From positions 248,001-312,000 of the forward strand of contig JBCDHD010000005.1 in the NCBI GenBank assembly GCA_038750505.1: DNA of 64,000 nucleotides, read 5' to 3'. This document shows, one piece after another, positions 57,175-64,000 of the stretch; positions within the stretch are counted from its first letter, which is position 1; the number at the start of each line of letters is the position of its first letter. The notes below the pieces were generated by a model, which saw only the letters and a list, made by a program, of their open reading frames with translations, ran no database searches and was not told the origin of the DNA. The position numbers and the translations under genes are program-made. This stretch comes from Croceivirga sp038750505. Its GTDB lineage: Bacteria > Bacteroidota > Bacteroidia > Flavobacteriales > Flavobacteriaceae.

Positions 57175-57759
57175 ATGAGAAATTTAGGATTTGCGGGGCA
57201 GTGCTGCATTCTATTTTTAGCCTGTAACGTTTGGGGGCAACAGGCCGTAACCCTATCGGTTTTCAATGAATCTACAGCCATACCTTCCACTACCTTGATC
57301 AATATGCCTATTCATCCGGGCGTCCAGGTAGGAACGGAGTTCAACTGGAAAGAAAGCAAACACTTCAGGTTATATCCGTCAATTGCCGTTGGTTACATGT
57401 TTCATCGAAAGCTATTTCAGGGGCTATATGTCAATCTGGAATTGGGATTTGATTATACAACTTCTTTTGGGATCAATCTTAAAAGTAAAATAGGAATAGC
57501 GTATTTACATACGTTCAGCACCCAGCAGGAATTTCAATTTGAAGATGGTGAATACAGGAGTGGTCGTGATAAAGGAAACTCCAGATTTATGCCCTCGTTC
57601 ACCACAGGATTGGGGTATCGGCTTCATCCGACGGAGCGCAACTCTTCAGAAATATTCCTATTGTACCAATCCTGGTTAGAATATCCTTATTCACCTGGGT
57701 TTATACCACTCATGGCACATACCAATCTTCATTTAGGGGTAAAGTTGTATCCCTTTTAA
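57175..57759 (+). CDS. Outer membrane beta-barrel-like protein
   Basis: 194 residues. Signal peptide 'ILFLACNVWGQ'. Alternating strands rich in aromatic residues ('FRLYPSIAVGYMFHRK', 'LYVNLELGFDYTTSFGI', 'KIGIAYLHTF') and a last strand ending in Phe ('LHLGVKLYPF') fit a small outer-membrane barrel. No specific family. It is 12 bases before the serine hydrolase and surely co-transcribed with it. Confidence 0.7.
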   Translation: MRNLGFAGQCCILFLACNVWGQQAVTLSVFNESTAIPSTTLINMPIHPGVQVGTEFNWKESKHFRLYPSIAVGYMFHRKLFQGLYVNLELGFDYTTSFGINLKSKIGIAYLHTFSTQQEFQFEDGEYRSGRDKGNSRFMPSFTTGLGYRLHPTERNSSEIFLLYQSWLEYPYSPGFIPLMAHTNLHLGVKLYPF

Positions 57760-57771
57760 AAAAAGATAACA

Positions 57772-58950
57772 ATGAAAAAAATGTTTCACCTTTTAGTGGT
57801 ATTCCTCATGGGTGCATGTATAGAAAAGGATGCGGTCTTTGAAGCTTCCTTTTACGCATGTAAGTCTAATATTGCATCGAATAATCTTCAACACTCTCTG
57901 GCGAATACTATAGACGGTTTGGCTGAACATTTCATTGATAAGGGTGTTCCCGGAATTATGATAAGTGTGCGGAACAAGGAAGGGCAGTGTACGATAAGCA
58001 GGGGCAAAAGTGATTTGGCCAGTGATATTGATCTAAAACCCTGTAACATTACCAGAGTGGGCAGTACGGTGAAAACATTTACAGCGGTTACCATTTTAAT
58101 GCTTCAGGAAGATGGCTTGTTAAACCTTGATGATCCCCTTTCCAAGTACCTTTCAAAAACAGTGTACCACGGTATTGAAAATGCAGAAAAATCAACAATC
58201 AGGCAGTTGTTAAACCATTCTAGCGGAATTCATAATTATATTCAAGATCCCGGGTTCCAAACCGCTTCTCTAAATGATCTCATTAAGGAATGGCAACCCG
58301 AGGAACTCCTGGAATATTCCCGTGGGCGAGATGCCTATTTTCCGATTGGAGCGGATGTAAAGTATTCCAACACCAATTACATTTTTTTGGGGATAATTAT
58401 TGAAGAAGTGACGGGAATTCCCTTTTATCAGGTTTTTGAAGAAAAACTCTTCCGTCCCATGAATCTTAGTTTCACAAGTTTTGCTGCAACCGACCCTGTT
58501 CCTGATGGAATCATTAGGGGATATGTTGATCTGTACAGCAATTTAAATCTCATAAATGCCACCTACTACAGCGGATGGGACTACTTTTCCGCAGATGGCG
58601 GACTCCTATCGAATACTTCAGATCTGAGCTTATTTATGATACAACTATTTCAAGGCAAAATACTTTCGGAAGCATCTTTACGGGAAATGATGAATTGGAT
58701 AGCACCAAAGTATCAGGATGAAAATGGCTTTGAAACATTTTATGGTCCCGGAATATTTAAGATCATAACGGATTACGGGCCAGCGTACCTTCACAGTGGT
58801 GATGCTATCGGTTATTTTGCCAGCATGCTGTATTTTCCTGATCAAGGCGTTGCAATTTCCTGGGCAAGCAATGCTAATTATGGAAAGATTGATAATGTTA
58901 TCCAATCCAAAGAGACTATGGAGTGGATTTTTGAGGCAATATTGAAATAG
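57772..58950 (+). CDS. Serine hydrolase (beta-lactamase class C-like), lipoprotein
   Basis: 392 residues. Lipobox 'FLMGACIEK' (Cys16). Motifs: S98-T-V-K101 ('VGSTVKTF'), 'VKYSNTNYIFLG' and 'YLHSGDAIGYF' for the HxG element. Single hydrolase domain without C-terminal extension. Anchored in the outer or inner membrane and acting on the periplasmic side or surface; substrate unknown. Paired with the beta-barrel protein and preceded by the LytTR regulator. Confidence 0.88.
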   Translation: MKKMFHLLVVFLMGACIEKDAVFEASFYACKSNIASNNLQHSLANTIDGLAEHFIDKGVPGIMISVRNKEGQCTISRGKSDLASDIDLKPCNITRVGSTVKTFTAVTILMLQEDGLLNLDDPLSKYLSKTVYHGIENAEKSTIRQLLNHSSGIHNYIQDPGFQTASLNDLIKEWQPEELLEYSRGRDAYFPIGADVKYSNTNYIFLGIIIEEVTGIPFYQVFEEKLFRPMNLSFTSFAATDPVPDGIIRGYVDLYSNLNLINATYYSGWDYFSADGGLLSNTSDLSLFMIQLFQGKILSEASLREMMNWIAPKYQDENGFETFYGPGIFKIITDYGPAYLHSGDAIGYFASMLYFPDQGVAISWASNANYGKIDNVIQSKETMEWIFEAILK

Positions 58951-59130
58951 ATCTACCAATCATTATAAAAAACCAGAAAAGTTCTTCAATAGGCCGTTGG
59001 AAAAACTAAAGCGGTCTAAATACACTAAATTAAACACGGATAGCATTTTTGAAAACCTCAAACCGACTTTCAGGATGCTACTTTTTCAAAATTGTGGGAA
59101 AATAGCAACCTAAACAGAGATATCGCAAAG

Positions 59131-59172
59131 GAAATTTTGCTCAGGATCCCAACTTTCAAAAAGCAAAAAGAA
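59131..59172. repeat. S33 3'-tail repeat, copy 3
   Basis: 42 bases identical to 53309-53350. Around it the frame 'YRKGNFAQDPNFQKAKRIP' ends in TAG, like the true gene's C-terminus, but a stop lies only about 5 codons before it. So this is the stump of a lost paralog or a copied tail. Confidence 0.75.
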
Positions 59173-59207
59173 TACCTTAGGAAATTTTGATGCCGTGGTA
59201 CAAACAC

Positions 59208-61106
59208 TTACCGTTGTAATGATTGCCCTATTAAAAATGTTCCTACGGTTTTGGATCGTACCATAGGGGTACGCTTCGTAGTGTACAAGGTATATTGTTC
59301 TGGTTGCATCCCAACACCATGGTGATAGAGCATTCTTTTTTCAAAATCGATCACATTCCAAAGTCCAAAGTCCAAATACTGGGGAGACATATAATATTGT
59401 TCTACTTTCCCGTCGCTTAAAGCAACAACGTCTACGGTAACAAATTGATTATCTCTACTCAAATACTCCAGGTTAGGTCGGAAGACGTAGTCGCTGTGTA
59501 ACGCCCCTGCATATACTTTCAGAATGGAACTTCTGTAATAAAGTTGCCGTTTTAATTGTGATTCTGTGGTTCTTTGTGCGATATAGTTGGTAAGAGCATT
59601 GCTGAGTTCCAGAATCGATAATCCTACTGCAATTCCGGATTGTGCTCTGGACATGCTGGAGTAAATTCTTGAACGCGATCTTTCCATATTGGCCCGCATT
59701 TGGCTACCCGATTGATTGGATTGCCTTAATTTAAGATAGTTGCTATAACTCTCGTTGGCCATTTTTTGGTAGTAGGCACTTTCCCGGGAAGCCATTTGCC
59801 CGGCACCACTGTTGGTGTACTGTTGTTGGGAAGAAAGACGTTGTTCCAGTGAAGGTAATGCTGCATCCAATCCGTTAAAATGAAGATCTAACGCGATAGG
59901 TGAAAATCCGCGTTTGTAGATCAAGGTACCCTCCTTCGCATTGAAGGCCGCCACTACTAATTCTCCAATATGTACAACGTTTTTACCAATTTTGCGAAGG
60001 GCTATGGGAAAACTTCTCCCTGAAGTAGTTACCGACCGGTTAAAAAGTAAATCACCTGTGTCAATATTCACCGAATACAATGTGGAAGCATTGGCAAAGA
60101 ACAATTGTTCGCCATCGTGTAGAAAATTACTGGTTACGGCTTCTTTGGTAGGAACTACCCAAGATTCACGAATGTTCTTTTTGGCAATTGAGAGGATTTC
60201 AAAATTACCTTTATCGGTTGTACCGCTTAGGATGAGATGAGCGTCTAATGGGGTAATAGTAGTAATTGTACATTGGGTGGGTAAAGTCATTTGCCAATTT
60301 TCCCTCCCCTCCTTAAGATCAAAACAAAACAGCTTTCCGTAATCATCGGTAACATAAAAGGATTGATCATCAAAGGCAGGGAGTATTGGATCCAGAGTTT
60401 GAATGGAGAGCTGGTCAATACGGTACACCTCCTGGCCACTTTGGATATCCAACACATTGATTTGTTCGGAAAAAACAAAAGCTTTACCATCCCGAATTTT
60501 GATGAATGCAGGTCGGGTATTGGATGGGTTCATGAAGGAAGACCACAGTTCTTTTCCGGAATCCAAATTGAAATAGGTGATGCTTAGTCCTTTTTTAGTA
60601 GGGGTATACGATAAAATGCCTGTATCGGGTACCGGAGTATGGATAACTTCCTTGGTCCCTAGATCGATCTCCCAGGATTGTTGCCCAGTTGGCAGGTCCA
60701 AGGCGATCAATCGGGTCTTTTTTTTGGTTTTTTCCTGAAGAATGACATGCTTCTCAGAAATCAGGAAAAGATGGTATTCTCTGGATTCACATGGGTATTT
60801 CCAAAGTACCTCTCCTTTTTCGGTGTCCACAAGCATGTAGCTGGCAGCATCCAGGTATAGATTGTCCTTTTTGAGACCTAGCAATAATCTATCTTCCTCC
60901 AGTGGTACCATTTGCGTTACATGATGTGCACCAAGAGGAATTTGAAATTTTGGCTTGGGTTGCTTTGCGGCCTGTGCTGTGATCGTTTCATCTGAGGTGG
61001 ACATCCATAGTTCTTGCTGAGCAGGCAAAGCAATACTGAACCAAACACAGAAACAAAACAGATAAAGTGTTCGTTTTGCCGAAGTAAAATGGAGATAGGG
61101 TATCAT
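59208..61106 (-). CDS. PQQ-like beta-propeller exported protein
   Basis: 632 residues. Signal peptide 'LFCFCVWFSIALPAQ'. Residues ~60-430 carry repeated propeller blades of the WD/PQQ type ('VDTEKGEVLWKYPCES', 'LDLPTGQQSWEIDLG', 'FDLKEGRENWQMTLP', 'VNIDTGDLLFNRSV'). A Gln/Ser-rich helical part follows (about 430-530: 'YYQKMANESYSNYLKLRQ'), then a beta tail. No catalytic residues of PQQ dehydrogenases are evident, so a scaffold or binding role is likely. It overlaps the preceding gene by 4 bases. Confidence 0.78.
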   Translation of the reverse strand: MIPYLHFTSAKRTLYLFCFCVWFSIALPAQQELWMSTSDETITAQAAKQPKPKFQIPLGAHHVTQMVPLEEDRLLLGLKKDNLYLDAASYMLVDTEKGEVLWKYPCESREYHLFLISEKHVILQEKTKKKTRLIALDLPTGQQSWEIDLGTKEVIHTPVPDTGILSYTPTKKGLSITYFNLDSGKELWSSFMNPSNTRPAFIKIRDGKAFVFSEQINVLDIQSGQEVYRIDQLSIQTLDPILPAFDDQSFYVTDDYGKLFCFDLKEGRENWQMTLPTQCTITTITPLDAHLILSGTTDKGNFEILSIAKKNIRESWVVPTKEAVTSNFLHDGEQLFFANASTLYSVNIDTGDLLFNRSVTTSGRSFPIALRKIGKNVVHIGELVVAAFNAKEGTLIYKRGFSPIALDLHFNGLDAALPSLEQRLSSQQQYTNSGAGQMASRESAYYQKMANESYSNYLKLRQSNQSGSQMRANMERSRSRIYSSMSRAQSGIAVGLSILELSNALTNYIAQRTTESQLKRQLYYRSSILKVYAGALHSDYVFRPNLEYLSRDNQFVTVDVVALSDGKVEQYYMSPQYLDFGLWNVIDFEKRMLYHHGVGMQPEQYTLYTTKRTPMVRSKTVGTFLIGQSLQR

Positions 61107-62149
61107 ATCTTGGCTGAGTTGGCGATGAACAGAAGGGCCTTTTCTACCTGATCCTGTCGATCCGGAGCCCCACTCATGATATAGAGTACAAAATACTTCC
61201 CCACTTTATGGGTAAGAAAGGTCATGTTTAGGGTTACTTCGTTTCCCTCGGCAACAGTTTGTCCCTGACATACCATTATTCTTGCCTTTTGCTTGTTACC
61301 GAGTTTTATATCTTCATTTTTTAGAACCGTTGCCCCAGGCAAAGCCGTAGCTGCGGTTTGTTCGGCTACACCAATTGCTCTTTTCTTATTCCAAATAATA
61401 CCCTTAAGTCCCATTAATGTACAATTTGCGGCAAGCACATCGTTCTTTATACTACCCAGCACTAGCTCGGAATCACTTCGATTTCTGGGTTGTTTTGACC
61501 AACCAGAAGGAAGATCAAAGGTAAGCTCTTCGAAAACTGCGACGGTTGTCTCTCCGGTCTCTCCCATTTCCGGAATCCGGGTGTTTTCCACCACTTCTTC
61601 AATAGCATAACGGATTTCCTCTACAGAGGTAATGCCCGTGACCTCTTGTCCAATTAGGCGAATGCTTTCGTAGCTGCGTTCTATGGCAGGTCTGTTTTTT
61701 TTGTAGTTATCCTCGTTAGTGACGCTGGTCAGCGTCATGTAGGTGTTCCCAAGTTGCACCGCCAGGATCACACCTTTTAAGTCCACTTCTATTCCATTGT
61801 AGTCTACTTTGGAAGTATAGGTTCCCATTTGTGCAGCGTTGCCGTTCACGAGCATCCGTCTTTCCGGAACCAGACTTTTAGGAGCTTTAAAACCAGCGTC
61901 AAGCAGGGATTGTATCCCTAAGGCGTACATACCTTCTAAAGTAGTAGGGGCAACATTTTTTTGGGCAACGATTCCATAGTTACTTCCTGAAAAAGTATAC
62001 ACCTGTTCCAACTTCTGGGTTTTAAGTTCCAGGTCGTCCTCAAGGTTGATCATGAAAACACCATAAGGATCTTCAAAGACCGTTTGAGCAGGTAAGCAGT
62101 ACATACTGAGTAAAAAAACAGCTAGCGTAATATTTCGTATTGTTTTCAT
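61103..62149 (-). CDS. Exported hypothetical protein paired with the beta-propeller
   Basis: 348 residues. Signal peptide 'FLLSMYCLPAQ'. The protein looks like two similar halves: an N-terminal 'GNAAQMGTYTSKVDYNG' and 'IRLIGQEVTG', and a C-terminal 'LTFDLPSGWSKQP', 'KARIMVCQGQTVAEG' and 'VGKYFVLYIMSGAPD'. Both halves recall the fold of small 'PsbP/Mog1-like' uptake proteins, but this is a loose impression. Its stop overlaps the beta-propeller start (ATGA), so the two products are made together and probably interact. Confidence 0.7.
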   Translation of the reverse strand: MKTIRNITLAVFLLSMYCLPAQTVFEDPYGVFMINLEDDLELKTQKLEQVYTFSGSNYGIVAQKNVAPTTLEGMYALGIQSLLDAGFKAPKSLVPERRMLVNGNAAQMGTYTSKVDYNGIEVDLKGVILAVQLGNTYMTLTSVTNEDNYKKNRPAIERSYESIRLIGQEVTGITSVEEIRYAIEEVVENTRIPEMGETGETTVAVFEELTFDLPSGWSKQPRNRSDSELVLGSIKNDVLAANCTLMGLKGIIWNKKRAIGVAEQTAATALPGATVLKNEDIKLGNKQKARIMVCQGQTVAEGNEVTLNMTFLTHKVGKYFVLYIMSGAPDRQDQVEKALLFIANSAKI

Positions 62150-62520
62150 AGTTTCAAATAGTTTTGCAGTTGTAGGTGCGAAGGTAAATGCGAAACGTTC
62201 TTACACTTAACAAGGAGGTTTCTTAGTATACCACTTAGGTTACATGGCTGTGGATGGAGCTACTTTGACTTTATTTATTCACAGGGGTTAGCCTCAACAA
62301 GGGCAATGGTATAGAATAGATCCAGGTTCGTTATCTCATGTTACGGCACCTTGGTAACAGCTATTTAGTGTGTAGCGGGAGATATGCACAAATGGCTTTT
62401 CACAATGTGTAGGTTTTCCTAAAAGGATATCGTTTTGTTGATAAGCCATTGTGTGCGATTGTAAGTTTTTGCCTAAAACACCTACTTTTGTAGTAGTGAA
62501 TTTTATACTAAGGAAAGCTT
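62150..62520. other. Divergent intergenic region upstream of trxB
   Basis: 371 bases between divergent genes. It holds the trxB promoter at 62459-62490. On the minus strand TACCTTCG at about 62187-62194 is one base off the consensus and could serve the beta-propeller operon. No gene is seen. Confidence 0.45.
62459..62490 (+). promoter_or_regulatory. trxB promoter
   Basis: TTG at 62459-62461 and TACTTTTG at 62483-62490, separated by 21 bases, match the Bacteroidota -33/-7 pattern. The ATG is 30 bases after the -7 box. Confidence 0.6.
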
Positions 62521-63489
62521 ATGACTGCACAAGTTGAACGCATTAAAACATTGATTATCGGATCCGGGCCTGCCGGGTATACGGCGGCTATTTATGCAGC
62601 CCGAGCAGATCTCAAACCAGTGGTATACACTGGAATGGAACCCGGTGGACAACTCACAACAACTACGGAAGTAGATAACTTTCCTGGGTATCCGGATGGG
62701 GTAGACGGCCCTACAATGATGGTCCAATTGCAACAACAAGCCGAACGTTTTGGCACCGATGTCAGGATAGGGATGGTAACTGCTGTGGAAATGAGCGATG
62801 AGGTGGGAGGTATTCATAAGGTTACAGTGGACAACACCACTGAAATTGAAGCCGAAACGATAATAATATCTACGGGCGCCTCGGCGAAATATCTAAACCT
62901 TCCTAGCGAGCAACGCTTGCGAGGAGGTGGTGTTTCTGCCTGCGCCGTTTGTGATGGTTTCTTCTACAAAGGCCAGGATGTCGCTATAGTAGGAGGAGGG
63001 GATACAGCCGCAGAAGAAGCATCCTATCTTGCAAATATCTGTTCAAAAGTCACCATGCTGGTTCGCAAGGATCACATGCGTGCTTCCAAGGCCATGCAAC
63101 ACAGGGTAAACAACCTGGATAATATTGAAGTGCGGTACAATACCGAAGTAGATGAAGTACTTGGAGGCCAAGTGGTTGAAGGTTTACGAATGGTGAACAA
63201 TCAAACCGGGGAAAAAGAAGAAATCCCCATTACCGGACTTTTTATCGCTATTGGTCATACTCCGAATACAGCCATTTTTAAAGGACAACTGGAAATGGAC
63301 GAAACGGGTTATATTATCACGCACCCAGGATCTACTAAAACGAATAAACCTGGTGTTTTCGCAAGTGGAGACGCTCAAGATAAGATCTATCGACAAGCGG
63401 TTACGGCTGCCGGGACGGGGTGTATGGCAGCATTAGATGCCGAACGCTATTTGGCTTCGATAGAGACAGCAACTCCTGTTGCACCCTAA
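62521..63489 (+). CDS. trxB: Thioredoxin-disulfide reductase
   Basis: 322 residues, the usual length. FAD-binding 'IIGSGPAGYTAAIYAARA' (about 12-29), the redox-active C141-A-V-C144-D site, NADPH-binding 'AIVGGGDTAAEEASYLAN' (about 154-171), and the FAD-contacting 'VFASGDAQDKIYRQAVTAAG' near the C-terminus. It reduces thioredoxin with NADPH in the cytoplasm. It has its own promoter and a strong terminator, so it is a single-gene unit. Confidence 0.97.
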   Translation: MTAQVERIKTLIIGSGPAGYTAAIYAARADLKPVVYTGMEPGGQLTTTTEVDNFPGYPDGVDGPTMMVQLQQQAERFGTDVRIGMVTAVEMSDEVGGIHKVTVDNTTEIEAETIIISTGASAKYLNLPSEQRLRGGGVSACAVCDGFFYKGQDVAIVGGGDTAAEEASYLANICSKVTMLVRKDHMRASKAMQHRVNNLDNIEVRYNTEVDEVLGGQVVEGLRMVNNQTGEKEEIPITGLFIAIGHTPNTAIFKGQLEMDETGYIITHPGSTKTNKPGVFASGDAQDKIYRQAVTAAGTGCMAALDAERYLASIETATPVAP

Positions 63490-63515
63490 TACCAAAAGGC
63501 AATTATCGTTATAGC

Positions 63516-63552
63516 AAAAAACGCTGCAAGGCAATCCTGCAGCGTTTTTTTA
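63516..63552. terminator. Bidirectional terminator after trxB
   Basis: Stem AAAAAACGCTGCA / TGCAGCGTTTTTT, 9-base loop, T-run on both strands. It ends trxB and the convergent gene at 63569. Confidence 0.85.
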
Positions 63553-63568
63553 AGGTTGGTATTTAGTT

Positions 63569-64000
63569 TTAGTCAATGCGTTTGTAGTTTTCCGAAAAAG
63601 TACGGTTACCTTCTTCGTCAAGACTTATTTGGCTGTAGGTGTCACCGTCTAATCTGAGTTCAAATACAAACTCGGTAAGCGTGTCCAGGGCTTTCATCAT
63701 TTCGGCATCACCGTAAATTATGGTTTCGTGAAGTTCGTCTTCTGTAATAAAATACGAGCCGTATCCAAACCTACCATTGGCTTCGTTAGGAACATAGCGT
63801 GACCACATCACTTTTCCATTGTAATACATCTTAACCTGTCGATACCCTGTTTGCTTCGGTACGGTATCCGATATGTTAACCCCATCGTCATAATTATAAA
63901 AGCTCACCAATTCCCAGGTCCCTTGTATGGAGTGAAAGCTGTCAGGTGGCTCAGCGGTCATTTCGGTGGCTGAAACAAAAATCAGCAGCAAGAACAGTAA
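63569..64000 (-). CDS. Small secreted protein, 5' end beyond window
   Basis: At least 144 residues, open to the right edge. The visible start, 'LLFLLLIFVSATEMTAEP', is the hydrophobic core of a signal peptide whose first residues are outside the window. The mature part has 'SIQGTWELVSFYNYDDG', 'MYYNGKVMWSRYVPNE' and 'GFGYGSYFITEDELHET'-like beta strands (seen as 'RFGYGSYFITEDELHET'), similar to lipocalin-like DUF families that begin with a G-x-W motif. No function is assigned. It converges on trxB across the shared terminator. Confidence 0.75.
   Translation of the reverse strand, partial: LLFLLLIFVSATEMTAEPPDSFHSIQGTWELVSFYNYDDGVNISDTVPKQTGYRQVKMYYNGKVMWSRYVPNEANGRFGYGSYFITEDELHETIIYGDAEMMKALDTLTEFVFELRLDGDTYSQISLDEEGNRTFSENYKRID

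Overview
The window reads as a chromosomal segment of a Bacteroidota bacterium, most likely a marine member of the Flavobacteriaceae. The evidence is a giant adhesin with a type IX secretion type-B (gliding-associated) C-terminal domain, a NagB deaminase fused to a PIG-L deacetylase domain, many lipoproteins, AraC/LytTR regulators with membrane domains, starts without strong Shine-Dalgarno sequences, and repeated -7 promoter boxes of the Bacteroidota form TAnnTTTG.

Layout. 1-5.5 kb: amino-sugar locus with a nitrilase-family hydrolase (cut by the left edge) and NagB/PIG-L on the minus strand, diverging from a DeoR regulator, MurQ and two small genes; three copies of a 10-mer lie between the divergent promoters. 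5.5-15.9 kb: a PQQ-type sugar dehydrogenase, the 2,886-residue adhesin and a 99-residue orphan. 15.9-20.3 kb: REP-like DNA, tRNA-Pro(GGG), and an AT-rich islet (LuxR regulator, serine hydrolase, lipoprotein) bounded by a second copy of the tRNA 3' end. 20.5-29.6 kb: a G+C-richer minus-strand operon, TetR > DUF2461 > class III nucleotide cyclase > RND adaptor > RND pump > TolC > universal stress protein (frameshifted), with a palindromic operator at two places. 30-36.5 kb: S41 protease, a GH130 phosphorylase overlapping a GT4 glycosyltransferase, and a sulfatase remnant. 36.9-41.3 kb: two serine hydrolases behind an AraC regulator. 41.5-48.5 kb: a second TetR-controlled RND operon with its own, different palindrome. 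48.7-59.2 kb: three more serine hydrolases and an S33 alpha/beta hydrolase, interleaved with Crp/Fnr, membrane AraC and membrane LytTR regulators; copies of the S33 gene's 3' tail lie scattered through it. 59.2-64 kb: a beta-propeller protein with a secreted partner, thioredoxin reductase, and a small secreted protein cut by the right edge.

How the parts fit. MurQ and NagB/PIG-L can together turn MurNAc-6-P into fructose-6-P, under a DeoR repressor. The two RND operons are independent envelope pumps, each with a TetR regulator and a likely private operator. The most unusual pattern is six class-C beta-lactamase-like serine hydrolases in one window, each beside a transcription regulator of a different family (LuxR, AraC, Crp/Fnr, membrane AraC, LytTR). 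One of these promoters has a perfect Fnr-type palindrome about 40 bases upstream of its inferred start. No CRISPR array, rRNA, integrase or intact insertion sequence was seen.
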